DNA of 64,000 nucleotides from JAAXIE01 sp965204245. Lineage in GTDB: Bacteria; Chloroflexota; Dehalococcoidia; Lucifugimonadales; JAAXIE01. A program made the translations under genes and the position numbers. Below, piece by piece: positions 42,783 to 51,868 of the stretch. The number at the start of each line of letters is the position of its first letter. The stretch's first letter is position 1. The notes under the pieces were generated by a model. It did not search any database. It was not told where the DNA came from and was given only the letters and a program-made list of their open reading frames with translations. Location: contig CBDBED010000001.1 of assembly GCA_965204245.1 (NCBI GenBank), positions 637,184-701,183 on the forward strand, given 5' to 3'.

Positions 42783-44225
42783 ATGACTCCCAGCAAGGTA
42801 GAGGACCACCCCAAGGACGAATGTGGGGTTGTGGCCGTTTACTCGCCGAAAGGGGAGGCCAGCCACATTGCATATACCGGGCTTTACTCACTTCAGCACC
42901 GAGGCCAAGAGAGTGCGGGCATCGCCGTGTCAGACGGTGAGACGGTTCGCCTGCACAGCGATATGGGCTTGGTGACGCAAGTCTTTCGCAACGGCGAACT
43001 CAAGGCGCTCTCCGGGTCCATGGCAATCGGACACACCCGGTATTCCACTACCGGCTCCAACCAGCAGTGCAACGTACAACCCTTTTTGGTGGATGGCCTC
43101 AACGGACGTTTGGCCTTGGGCCATAACGGCAATATCGTCGACCCTCTTGCTCTACAACAGAGGATCACCAAGCAATGGGGATGCGAGTTCACATCCACGA
43201 CCGACTCGGAGCCTATCGCATATCTGCTAGCGAACGCACCCGGGGCCACATGGGAAGAACGGGCTGGTTACTGCATGCGAACCCTGCAGGGGGCATACTC
43301 GGCAGTAAGCCTCTCCAGTGATGCGGTGATGGGATTCCGGGACCCCTTAGGCGTCCGGCCCCTGTGTCTGGGTGAACTGGACGGCGGATGGGTCATGGCG
43401 TCGGAGACATGCGCCCTAGACCATCTGGGAGCCACCTTCCTGCGTGAGCTGGAGCCAGGTGAGATGGTGGTGATCGACCAAGAGGGTCTCCGTTCCACTA
43501 TCTGCACACCGGAGCAGACCAATCGGGCGTTGTGCATATTCGAATATATCTACTTGGCCCGCCCGGACAGCATGCTGAGCAACAGGCTGGTCTACTCGAC
43601 ACGCAGCGACATGGGAGCACGCTTGGCCCAGGAGCACCCTGCCGATGCCGATGTGGTCATTGGAGTACCTGATTCCGCGACGGCTGCTGCGGTCGGATAC
43701 GCGCAAGCTTCCGGTATTCCCTATAGTGACGGGCTGGTGAAGAACCGTTACGTGGGACGCACGTTCATGGAGCCCGACCAGAAATCGCGGGACTCGGGGG
43801 TGCGTCTCAAGTTCAACCCTCTGCCGGAAGTGGTGCGGAACAAGCGGGTGGTGCTGGTGGACGACAGCATCGTGCGGGGCACGACTACGCCGCATCTTGT
43901 AGCCTTGGTGCGACGAGCCGGGGCTGCTGAGGTGCATGTGCGGGTCTGCTCGCCGCCTATCCAGTGGCCCTGCTATCTGGGAGTGGACATGAGCACACGG
44001 GAGGAGCTCATTGCCTCCCACAAGTCTGTCGAGGAGATACGCAGGTTCATTGAGGCCGACAGCTTGGGCTACCTCAGCATAGGGGGGTTGCTGGAGGTGG
44101 TGGACGGGGTGAAGGGTGGATATTGTGATGCGTGCTTCACTGGCTACTACCCCGTACCAGTGCAGCTAGAGTTGACGGATAAACTGGTGCTGGAGACCGC
44201 CAAGAACGCGGCGGACCAGCGCTAA
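42783..44225 (+). CDS. purF: Amidophosphoribosyltransferase
   Basis: 480 residues from ATG 42783. First step of purine synthesis: glutamine plus PRPP to phosphoribosylamine. A short propeptide (about 13 residues) precedes the nucleophile Cys in DECGVVAVY; LYSLQHRGQESAGI and GHNGNIVD belong to the Ntn glutaminase. The PRPP loop is VVLVDDSIVRGTTT. Cysteines for a Bacillus-type 4Fe-4S cluster are present (ALCIFEYIY, WPCYLGVDM, YCDAC), so this should be the oxygen-sensitive type. Confidence 0.96.
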   Translation: MTPSKVEDHPKDECGVVAVYSPKGEASHIAYTGLYSLQHRGQESAGIAVSDGETVRLHSDMGLVTQVFRNGELKALSGSMAIGHTRYSTTGSNQQCNVQPFLVDGLNGRLALGHNGNIVDPLALQQRITKQWGCEFTSTTDSEPIAYLLANAPGATWEERAGYCMRTLQGAYSAVSLSSDAVMGFRDPLGVRPLCLGELDGGWVMASETCALDHLGATFLRELEPGEMVVIDQEGLRSTICTPEQTNRALCIFEYIYLARPDSMLSNRLVYSTRSDMGARLAQEHPADADVVIGVPDSATAAAVGYAQASGIPYSDGLVKNRYVGRTFMEPDQKSRDSGVRLKFNPLPEVVRNKRVVLVDDSIVRGTTTPHLVALVRRAGAAEVHVRVCSPPIQWPCYLGVDMSTREELIASHKSVEEIRRFIEADSLGYLSIGGLLEVVDGVKGGYCDACFTGYYPVPVQLELTDKLVLETAKNAADQR

Positions 44226-44233
44226 ACCTGCGG

Positions 44234-45271
44234 ATGAGGCAACCCTTGACCCCAGACGGCGACAACTACTTTGCCGCGGGTGTCGACGTACCCGGCTTGG
44301 AGCGGCTGAAGCAGCGCATCAAAGGCTACAGTGCTGAAACGCAGCAGTCTATCCCGCTACAAGCTGCCCGTGGTTTTGCCGGTCTGTACCCGCTGACCGG
44401 GTACCGGGAACCGGTGCTGGTGGCCAGCACCGACGGCGTTGGCACCAAAATCAAGGTGGCTTCTGCGTTGGGGCAATGGGAGTCGGTGGGGGCCGACTTG
44501 GTGGTCCTGAACGTGAACGACGTCCTGACTTGGGGTGCGCGTCCACTGTTTTTCCTCGACTATCTTGCCGTGGGAGAACTGGATACCGATGCCTTGGAGT
44601 CATTGGTGAAGGGCATGGCATCGGGGTGCAAGCAGGTGGGATGCGCCCTCATCGGGGGCGAGACAGCACAGATGCCGGGTGTCTATGCCGGTGGAGACAT
44701 GGATATGGCGGGGTTTCTGGTGGGAGCGGTGGAGAAGGACGAGGTGTTGGATAGCTCAAGGGTGAGCGCGGGGGATGCAATTGTGGGTGTGCCTTCGAGC
44801 GGTCTGCATACCAACGGGTTTTCTCTAGTGCGCCGGGTATTCGGGCTGGATGGGGATACCGCGCCGTTGTGGCAGCATTACGACGAACTGGGGCGCACCC
44901 TAGGGGAGGAGCTTCTAGTCCCTCACCGCAGCTACTATCCGTTGCTGGAACCGGTGCTGCCATTGGTGAAGACGATGTCGCACATAACGGGCGGGGGGCT
45001 GCCGGGGAAGCTGCCGCTGGTCCTGCCGGACGGAATGGCGGCCAAGATGGACAGGAGCGCATGGGAGCGGCCGGCCATATTTGAGCTGATACAACGGTCG
45101 GGTAACGTGGATACGGGGGAGATGTATCGCGTGTTCAATATGGGGATGGGGATGTGCATGGTGTGCTCGCCGGAGAACGTGGCAGCCGTGGCGGGCGCTG
45201 TATCTGATGCCCGCATTGTGGGAGAAGTGATTGCCCAAAGAGACGGACAGCGACTGTACCTAGACGGATAG
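44234..45271 (+). CDS. purM: Phosphoribosylformylglycinamidine cyclo-ligase
   Basis: 345 residues. AIR synthetase: NYFAAGVDVPGLERLKQRIKGY, LVASTDGVGTKIKVA, ADLVVLNVNDVLTWGARPLFFLDYLAVG, IGGETAQMPGVY and PSSGLHTNGFSLVR are all in place. It follows purF by 8 bp and precedes purH by 9 bp in a purFMH operon. purN is not adjacent. Confidence 0.96.
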   Translation: MRQPLTPDGDNYFAAGVDVPGLERLKQRIKGYSAETQQSIPLQAARGFAGLYPLTGYREPVLVASTDGVGTKIKVASALGQWESVGADLVVLNVNDVLTWGARPLFFLDYLAVGELDTDALESLVKGMASGCKQVGCALIGGETAQMPGVYAGGDMDMAGFLVGAVEKDEVLDSSRVSAGDAIVGVPSSGLHTNGFSLVRRVFGLDGDTAPLWQHYDELGRTLGEELLVPHRSYYPLLEPVLPLVKTMSHITGGGLPGKLPLVLPDGMAAKMDRSAWERPAIFELIQRSGNVDTGEMYRVFNMGMGMCMVCSPENVAAVAGAVSDARIVGEVIAQRDGQRLYLDG

Positions 45272-45280
45272 AGAGGACCG

Positions 45281-46804
45281 ATGAAGGCGCTGATAAGCGT
45301 TTACGACAAGACCGGGATAGCTCCGCTGGCACGTTCGCTGGTCGACATGGGTGTGGAACTCATCAGCACGGGAGGCACCTTCAGGGCCATAGAGGCGGCC
45401 GGTCTTCCGGTGGCGCAGGTCTCGGACTATACGGGCTTTCCAGAGGTGATGGAGGGGCGGGTCAAGACCTTGCATCCCTCTATTCATGGGGGACTGCTGG
45501 CCCGCCGGGACAAGCCGGACCACATGGAGCAACTTCAGGAACAGGGCTTCGACACGATAGACATGGTGGTGGTCAATTTGTATCCGTTCCTTGAGGTGGT
45601 GACCAAGCCGGATATTACTTTGGATGAGGCCCTAGAGAACATCGATATCGGCGGGCCAACAATGTTGAGGGCCGCTGCGAAGAACCACCAATGGGTGACG
45701 GTGGTGGTGGACCCGGATGACTACGAGTGGGTCGCAGCCAGTCTGGCGGAGGGCGGGCCTTCGGCGGAGCAGCGACGCTCTCTAGCACAGAAGGCGTTTC
45801 AGCACGTCTCGTTCTATGATTCGGCTGTGGCGACGTACTTGTTACAGGAGACCTCGGATGAACCCCCGGAGACGCTGGGACTGGCTTTCCAGAGGGTGTC
45901 GACGCTGAGGTACGGGGAAAACCCTCATCAGAAGGGTGCGCTTTATGCACCTGCTCTGCCTTCGGCTACGGGAGTGTGTCAAGCGGAACAGTTGCATGGG
46001 CGGGAGTTGTCGTTCAACAACTACATGGATGCGGACGCTGCGTGGCGGACGGTGAAGGATTTTGCAGAGCAAGCGGTGGTGGTCATCAAGCATGCCAACC
46101 CTTGCGGGCTTGCTTGTGACCCGGATATGGCGCAGGCGTATTTGAAAGCCTATGACGGGGACCCGGTGTCGGCATTTGGTGGGATCGTGGGGTTCAATCG
46201 CATTGTGACGGCGGCGACGGCTGAAGCGATGGCGCCGATATTCTATGAGGTGGTAGTGGCCCCGGGGTACGAGCCTGAGGCGTTGGAGATACTGCGGCAG
46301 AAGCGTAATCTGCGCATTCTGGCGGTACCTGAAGGCCGTTCGGGAAACGTTTTTGATATACGGCCCCTATCGGGGGGATTGCTGGTGCAGACGGGGGATG
46401 TGCTGGAGGAGGACTCTTCGGACTGGCAGACGGTCACGCAACGTGTGCCGACGGAACAGGAGAGACGGGACTTGGCCTTCGCGTGGCGGGCGGTGAAGCA
46501 CGTCAAGTCGAATGCTATTTTGCTGGCCAAGGACGGGACCATGGTGGGTATGGGAGCGGGCCAGCCCAACAGGGTCACGAGCGTTCATCTTGCGCTGCGG
46601 GCTGCTGGCGGCAAGGGGCCGGGATCGGTACTGGCGTCGGATGCCTTTTTTCCCTTTCCCGACGGGCTTGAGTTGGCAGCCGAAGGTGGAGTCACTGCTG
46701 TTGTGCAGCCGGGGGGCTCGATACGGGACCAAGAGGTGATCGACGCTGCCAACCAAGCGGGTGTTGCCATGCTGACCACTGGCGTGCGCCACTTCCGTCA
46801 CTAG
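45281..46804 (+). CDS. purH: Bifunctional AICAR transformylase/IMP cyclohydrolase
   Basis: 507 residues. N-terminal cyclohydrolase: ALISVYDKTGIAPLARSLVD, LISTGGTFRAIEAAG, VKTLHPSIHGGLLARRD. C-terminal transformylase: LRYGENPHQKGALY, LSFNNYMDADAAWR, VVIKHANPCGLAC (Lys-His pair) and AFGGIVGFNR. Final two steps to IMP. Start ATG 45281 is preceded by GAGAGGA. Confidence 0.96.
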   Translation: MKALISVYDKTGIAPLARSLVDMGVELISTGGTFRAIEAAGLPVAQVSDYTGFPEVMEGRVKTLHPSIHGGLLARRDKPDHMEQLQEQGFDTIDMVVVNLYPFLEVVTKPDITLDEALENIDIGGPTMLRAAAKNHQWVTVVVDPDDYEWVAASLAEGGPSAEQRRSLAQKAFQHVSFYDSAVATYLLQETSDEPPETLGLAFQRVSTLRYGENPHQKGALYAPALPSATGVCQAEQLHGRELSFNNYMDADAAWRTVKDFAEQAVVVIKHANPCGLACDPDMAQAYLKAYDGDPVSAFGGIVGFNRIVTAATAEAMAPIFYEVVVAPGYEPEALEILRQKRNLRILAVPEGRSGNVFDIRPLSGGLLVQTGDVLEEDSSDWQTVTQRVPTEQERRDLAFAWRAVKHVKSNAILLAKDGTMVGMGAGQPNRVTSVHLALRAAGGKGPGSVLASDAFFPFPDGLELAAEGGVTAVVQPGGSIRDQEVIDAANQAGVAMLTTGVRHFRH

Positions 46805-46836
46805 GCGTCAGCCGGCAGGACGGCGTAGGGACTCGA

Positions 46837-47976
46837 ATGCGAACTCGCCCTGCTTCGTGGTTATCGTTCCTGTTGGCAACTGCGTTGTTTGTGCTCTTCG
46901 TGGTTTCCATTGGATGTACTCGTGGCACCTTTGAGGGAAGCGAGAACGCGGAGCCATCTTTGCCAGCAGAGGCCGATAGTACCGGCGAAGTGGCGTCTCC
47001 TCCGCCTTCGGGTAGCTCTGCGGCTGGCAGCGGGCTTTCTGTTGCTTGGGAAGCGACGGCAGTTGCGAGGGCTCAATCGTTCCTGTCCAGTCTTGATGAT
47101 GCCAAGAGGGCCGAAGCGGTCTTGTTGTTTGATGCTCCGGAACGGGTGAATTGGTCCAACTTGCCTGCGGGCATGGTCAGCTTCGCGCACAATGGTGTGC
47201 GGATTGGTGACTTCGATGGGGAACAGACGGAGGCGATGAGGCGCTTTCTGATTGCGGCGCTCAGTGCCGACGGATTCGACACCGTGATGGGAGTGTTAGG
47301 CGCGGAAAGGGTGTTGGCAGAGTCGGCGCAGGCTGGCCGCATGCTGTGGGACCCGGAGGCGTACTGGCTGGCGTTTTTTGGCGAGCCCACGGAAGGGGAG
47401 AGGTGGGGGTGGCAGTTTGGGGGCCATCATCTGGCGGTGAATGTTACGGTTGTAGATGGGCGCAGTTACATGTCGCCCACGTTCGTCGGAGTGGAGCCAG
47501 CGTCCTACTATAGTGACGGTGTCCGAGCGGCACCCATGGCTGCCGAGGCAGAGGCTGGCTTGGAGCTAATCAACGCTTTGGGTGATGCAGGCCGGGATGC
47601 GGCTACCATGGAGAGACGTCCTAGGGAGACGCTGACGGGGGCTGGCCGGGACGGGGTGATTCCACCTCTGGAGGGGGCACGAGTCGCCGAGTGGGATTCC
47701 GGGCAGCAAGAGCAATTGCTTGACACCATTGAGTTGTGGGTCGGGATGATGCCTGAGGAGGGCGCCGGAATCCGAATGGAGGAGTTGAGGGCGGAGTTGG
47801 GTGACCTGCGTTTCGCGTGGCATGGAGACATTGATGGGAGTGGGCCAATCTACTATCGAATACAGGGGCCTTCGCTGATCATTGAGTTCTCGACGCAGGG
47901 GGATGTTGGCTCTGATGCGGGCCACTATCATTCGGTCTACCGGGACCCGACGAACGAATATGGTGGCGACCCGTGA
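46837..47976 (+). CDS. DUF3500-family lipoprotein
   Basis: 379 residues. Signal peptide with Cys27 in SIGCTRG, a Ser/Pro linker, then the DUF3500 core: WSNLPAGMVSFAHNGVRIGD, MRRFLIAALSADGFDTVMGVL, YWLAFFGEPTEGERWGWQFGGHHLAVN and the closing GPIYYRIQGPSLIIEFSTQG. Function of the family is unknown. Probably extracytoplasmic and lipid-anchored. Confidence 0.88.
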   Translation: MRTRPASWLSFLLATALFVLFVVSIGCTRGTFEGSENAEPSLPAEADSTGEVASPPPSGSSAAGSGLSVAWEATAVARAQSFLSSLDDAKRAEAVLLFDAPERVNWSNLPAGMVSFAHNGVRIGDFDGEQTEAMRRFLIAALSADGFDTVMGVLGAERVLAESAQAGRMLWDPEAYWLAFFGEPTEGERWGWQFGGHHLAVNVTVVDGRSYMSPTFVGVEPASYYSDGVRAAPMAAEAEAGLELINALGDAGRDAATMERRPRETLTGAGRDGVIPPLEGARVAEWDSGQQEQLLDTIELWVGMMPEEGAGIRMEELRAELGDLRFAWHGDIDGSGPIYYRIQGPSLIIEFSTQGDVGSDAGHYHSVYRDPTNEYGGDP

Positions 47977-48104
47977 TGGCTGGATGATGCCTGCTCTTGG
48001 TGGTGTGGGGTTGAAGGCCAGCTAGTGGCGGGTTTAGAGTGAAGTCAACTCTTCTGGCGAACTATCCTCATGGGAGAAGTATCGCGGGAAGCTGGAGGCG
48101 AGTT

Positions 48105-48641
48105 ATGGCCAATACTGTGCTGGTAGTGGATATGCTCCGGGGATTCTTGGAAGAGGGGCATAACCTTTATTGCGGACCCGACTCGCGGGCTATCATTCCG
48201 AACATTCAGGCACTGCTGAGGAGGGAGCGGGAGGCAGGCTCCACGATTCTATTCATTGCGGACCACCATGACCCCGATGACTTGGAGTTCCACATATTTC
48301 CGGTGCATTGCGTGAAGGGGACGGCGGAGACCGAGGTGATACCGGAGCTCCAAGAGTGGGTGGAAGAGATGAGCATTATTCCGAAGAACCGATATAGCGG
48401 GTTCTTCAATACGGAATTGGAAGCGAGGCTGAGAAACCTGAAGCCGGAGAAGCTAATCGTCTGCGGGGTGTGCACGGATATATGCGTCATGCATACGATC
48501 TCGGATGCGCGGAACCGGGATTACCCGGTGGAGGTGCCCACTGACTGCGTGGCGTCCTTTGACCCGGAAGCGCACAAGTGGGCCTTGGACCATACGAAGA
48601 AGATACTTGGGGCGCAACTGGTCGAGCCGGCGACGGCCTAG
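48105..48641 (+). CDS. Isochorismatase-family cysteine hydrolase (nicotinamidase-like)
   Basis: 178 residues from ATG 48105 (GGAGGCG upstream). Catalytic triad visible: Asp in LVVDMLRGFLE, Lys in IPKNRYSGFFNT and Cys in VCGVCTDICVMHT. FIADHHDPDDLEF resembles the metal-binding DxHxxxxxEF of nicotinamidases, so nicotinamide deamidation in NAD salvage is likely. Confidence 0.9.
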   Translation: MANTVLVVDMLRGFLEEGHNLYCGPDSRAIIPNIQALLRREREAGSTILFIADHHDPDDLEFHIFPVHCVKGTAETEVIPELQEWVEEMSIIPKNRYSGFFNTELEARLRNLKPEKLIVCGVCTDICVMHTISDARNRDYPVEVPTDCVASFDPEAHKWALDHTKKILGAQLVEPATA

Positions 48642-48649
48642 GGCGTTTG

Positions 48650-50103
48650 TCATGGGGCCTCTGGAGAGGCGGCAAAGCTGATGCGCAGGACGTGGTGGCT
48701 TTCGGAGTGTACCGCCGCCCAATGAGCCACGCGGTGGCCGACTACCCAGGCTAGTTTTCCGTCGAGAACCAGCAGGGGAATGGAGTCGCGCTGGGAAGCG
48801 GGAACCTTGCTGTCCACCAAGAAGTCTTGGAGTTTTTTTTCGCTGGACATGCCGTAGGGATGGAAACGGTCTCCTCGGCGGCGGCCTCGTACAGATAGGT
48901 CGGGGGTGGGGTGGGCGACGTCGAGGATGGCGGTGAAGGGGTCAGCGGGCACTGGTGAGGTTGGGGCTGCCCATTCTGTCGTGATATTCCAGCCGGGGAG
49001 ATGCGTGATTGAGGGTTGGGTGCCGGGGTTGGTCAGGGCGAGTTGACGCTCGCCTTGGAGGTGGGTTGACGGGATGGGGGCGGAGCGGCTGATGGTCAGA
49101 TTTTTGTCAGAGGAAGAGGCCCGTAGGCCAAAGGGAGGGACGCCTCGCTTTGGGGGCCTTGTGGGAGGAGGGCCAGCATGGCTTCGATGTGGGAGGCTTG
49201 GAGGCGGCGGGTGCTGCCTATGAGGGTCTCGTAGCTTTTTCGCAATAGACGTGCCTGCATGGCGGTGGGCAGGGATATCAGGGACGGACGGTCGAGGGTT
49301 ATTTTGTCTGCTTCGGGGTGGGCCAAGAGTCGCCATGCGTTTTCCGTTTGTTCATCGATGTAGTTGGTTTCTTGGGAGGCTGTTTGGGCCAAGCGGACCA
49401 GGGCTTCGGAGATGCGGGGGTTGTATTGGCGGAGGGTTGGGAGGAGTTGGTGGCGGACGCGGTTGCGGGTGAAGCGCAGGTCGCGGTTGGCGGGGTCTTC
49501 GCGGTAGGGGATGTGGCGTTGTTGGCAGTAGTGGCGGAGTTGGTCTTTGGTGACGGTGAGGAGGGGGCGGAAGAGGTTGATTTGCTGGAGGCCGTCGGAG
49601 CTGTGCCAAGGGGTGAGGGTGTCCATGCCTCGGAGGCCGTTGAGGCCGGAGCCGCGGATGAGGTGCATCAGGACCGTTTCGGCTTGGTCGTCGGCGTTGT
49701 GGCCTAGGGCGACGGCGGAGGCGTTGATGGATTCGGCGGCGCGGCTTAGGAAGCGGTAGCGGAGTTCGCGGGCGGCGGCCTCGAAAGAGGAGATGCGGTG
49801 TTGGCGCTGGTAGGCGATGGGGTCGGCGTGCTCGGTGATGAAGGGCAGGCCGAGTTGTTGGGCTATGGAGGCGGCGAAGCGGGCGTCTTCGGCGGCTTCA
49901 GGGCGGAAATTGTGGTCGAAGTGGGCTACGTGCAGGGTGAGGTTTAAGGCGTCGCTGAGGTCGTGGAGGGCGTGGAGGAGAGCAGTGGAGTCGGCTCCTC
50001 CGGATAGGGCCACCAAGAGGGTGGAGTGTTGGAGTTGGTGGTTGCGGACGGACTGGGAGGCCGCGGTCTCAACCGCAGCCTCTCGGCGTGCGGGGCGGGG
50101 CAT
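48650..50103 (-). CDS. tilS: tRNA(Ile)-lysidine synthase, frameshifted near the C-terminal domain
   Basis: Makes lysidine at C34 of tRNA-Ile(CAU). From ATG 50103 it reads VALSGGADSTALLHAL (PP-loop SGGxDS), AHFDHNFRPEAAEDARF, LGHNADDQAETVLMHLIRGSG and the RNRVRHQLLPTL helix. The open frame then stops at 49096. The TilS C-terminal domain (PFGLRASSSDKNLTISRS ... DRFHPYGMSSEKKLQDFLVD) continues in another frame to 48650. A single missing C in the CCC run at about 49133-49135 explains this. The gene is essential in most bacteria, so a sequencing error or a still functional shortened enzyme are both possible. Confidence 0.88.
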
Positions 50104-50105
50104 GC

Positions 50106-50741
50106 TCAGCCTCCGCCGGTGGGGAGGCCGGTGAGGTGGCAGCGGTCGTTGAAGTGGAGGAGGTGGCGGTGGCGCTCTCCGATGTCGAGGACGGTGAAGG
50201 AGCCGAGATCTACTCGAATGCGGTGGAAGCGGGAGAGGGGGAGTCCGAGGAAGCGGCTGACGATGGCGTTGATGGCGAAGTTGTGGGAAACGGCGACGAC
50301 GGTGGCTGTCAGGTCGCCGGGGGGATGAGTGGACTCGATGTGCTGGGCGGCGCGCCAGGCGCGTCGCTGTAGCTGGCGGAGGGACTCGCCGCCGGGGAAG
50401 CTGACGCGGCTGGGGTTGTTGTTCCAGGTGTGGAAGACCTCGGGGTAGTTTTCGCGCATTACGGGGCCGGTGATGCCTTCGAGTTCGCCGAGGTGGATTT
50501 CTTTGAGGCCGTCCAAGGTGGTGACGTCGAGAGAGTGGCGGCTGGCTATCTCCTGGGCGGTGCGTAAGGCGCGTGGGAGGGGGCTGGAGTAGATGGCGGC
50601 GAGGTCGTGGGCGGCGAGGGCGGTGGCGGCGAGTTGGGCCTGCTGCAAGCCCAAGTCGGTGAGGCCGGTGTCGCTCTGGCCTTGGAAGCGGCCTTCGGCG
50701 TTCCAAGGGGTTTGGCCGTGGCGTACCAGTATGAGCTTCAA
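50106..50741 (-). CDS. Histidine phosphatase family protein
   Basis: 211 residues. LVRHGQTPWNAEGRFQGQSDTGL carries the phospho-His RHG motif; SSPLPRALRTAQ, EIHLGELEG (acid) and VAVSHNFAINAIVSRFL (second His) complete the phosphoglycerate-mutase fold. Substrate unknown (CobC- or GpmB-like). Its stop lies 2 bp before the tilS start, so the two form an operon. Confidence 0.9.
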   Translation of the reverse strand: MKLILVRHGQTPWNAEGRFQGQSDTGLTDLGLQQAQLAATALAAHDLAAIYSSPLPRALRTAQEIASRHSLDVTTLDGLKEIHLGELEGITGPVMRENYPEVFHTWNNNPSRVSFPGGESLRQLQRRAWRAAQHIESTHPPGDLTATVVAVSHNFAINAIVSRFLGLPLSRFHRIRVDLGSFTVLDIGERHRHLLHFNDRCHLTGLPTGGG

Positions 50742-50817
50742 AATGCTCCTGTCCTCTGGGCTAGGGGCGGGCGGGATGATAGCAATTGGGGCTGAGGGGT
50801 GTCAAAGCGGTGACTGG

Positions 50818-50923
50818 GATTTCCCGTCCACCCTTCGACTCCGTGGGCAGTCAACACAACCTCCGCGCTTGGTCGCTAGAGGCTGTGTTGACTGCCCACT
50901 ACGCTCAGGGCGAACGGGAAATC
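50818..50923. repeat. Palindromic dispersed repeat, long form
   Basis: Outer ATTTCCCGT/ACGGGAAAT ends, CCTTCGACTCC...CTCAGGGCGAACGG boxes, arms GTGGGCAGTCAACACA and TGTGTTGACTGCCCAC perfectly complementary, and the shared centre with GCGCTTGGTCGCTAGAGG. The rest of the 50742-51097 gap shows only a partial third copy (near 50995) and no gene. Confidence 0.75.
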
Positions 50924-51097
50924 CCATGGTTGGGGATGGTAGTCGAGGGACGGCGCGTTGCAGCCTTGGTCGCTTGGGGGGGTGTGTTGACTGGCTGCTG
51001 AGCTCAGGGTGGACGGGGAATTCATGTTTGGGATGGTGGTCGAGGGACGGCGGCCTTGAAGTTGGGGGGGATGAACGGATGGGGCGGGGTTGGGGAA

Positions 51098-51526
51098 CTA
51101 ATTAGCTGTTAGGGTGATTTCGTTTCCGGTGTAGTCGAGGGTGCAGCGCAGTTGGTTGAGGATGTCGCGGCCCAAGAGGGATGGCAGGGTGGCGGTTCTG
51201 GTGCTGGGGGCGAGGTTGATGCTTATGTCGAAGGAGCGCGGCTGGGAGCGGGAGTCATCTTGGAAGGATATGATGGCCCTGGTGGTGTAGCAGGGGACGT
51301 CGCCACCGATGCCGGCCATAGGGGCGGTGCGGGGGAGGGAGCGCAGTCGTTGAGGACTTATCGGCAACTGAACGAGGGCATCATGGAGCAGGGCAGTTAT
51401 CTCAGCCCCCGTGTCTAGGAGAAACCCTACCTCGATGGAGACTTGCAGGGCGGGTAACTCAACTTGGGCCCAGACTAAGGGGGCTGGAGTCAAGCCTTCA
51501 GGGTCGTAGTACCCACGGATTGGCAC
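51098..51526 (-). CDS. Retropepsin-like aspartic protease domain protein
   Basis: 142 residues. A single aspartyl-protease half with the catalytic LLDTGAEITALL (DTG) and the later hydrophobic-Gly flap partner LPSLLGRDILNQL, typical of retropepsin-like proteins. It would act as a dimer. Start 51526 directly abuts the stop of the DUF5678-like gene, so the two are cotranscribed. Confidence 0.85.
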   Translation of the reverse strand: MPIRGYYDPEGLTPAPLVWAQVELPALQVSIEVGFLLDTGAEITALLHDALVQLPISPQRLRSLPRTAPMAGIGGDVPCYTTRAIISFQDDSRSQPRSFDISINLAPSTRTATLPSLLGRDILNQLRCTLDYTGNEITLTAN

Positions 51527-51527
51527 G

Positions 51528-51779
51528 TCAGAGAATTAGCCGCTTGGGCGGGTCGGCAATGAATCGAAGAGCGACTACATTCGACGGGATGTCCTGCTTG
51601 TCCAAGGCTTTCATGATCTTTTTCAGGTTGGGGCCGGTGGCGACGACTTGGCCTTGGTAGACGACGACGTAGCAGTTGGGGTAGGCAGCCCGCAGTTCTT
51701 TCCAGTGGGAATGGAGATATTCCATGTCGGCGGCGAATTGCCGGTGGGTTTCCGGGGTCAATTTGGCTTGGAGAGGCAT
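51528..51779 (-). CDS. DUF5678-like small protein
   Basis: 83 residues. YPNCYVVVYQGQVVATGPNLKKIMKALDKQ resembles the DUF5678 core (a conserved 'YpgkyV...ge.va.g' strand-turn-strand). Small proteins of this type are often found paired with retropepsin-like genes, as here. Function unknown; a substrate or regulator of the protease is an inference. Confidence 0.75.
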   Translation of the reverse strand: MPLQAKLTPETHRQFAADMEYLHSHWKELRAAYPNCYVVVYQGQVVATGPNLKKIMKALDKQDIPSNVVALRFIADPPKRLIL

Positions 51780-51868
51780 GTTGCACCTTTCTGTGGTTGG
51801 GGGCTGGGGGTCCAGTCTTCAGATTACTCTATTTCGGGCAACCGGGCTATCGGGTATTTCTGGGGGGA

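Noticed and set aside
49096..50706. 536-residue minus-strand ORF joining phosphatase and tilS regions
   Set aside because: Its first 200 residues are an out-of-frame reading of the histidine phosphatase gene; the real tilS begins at 50103.
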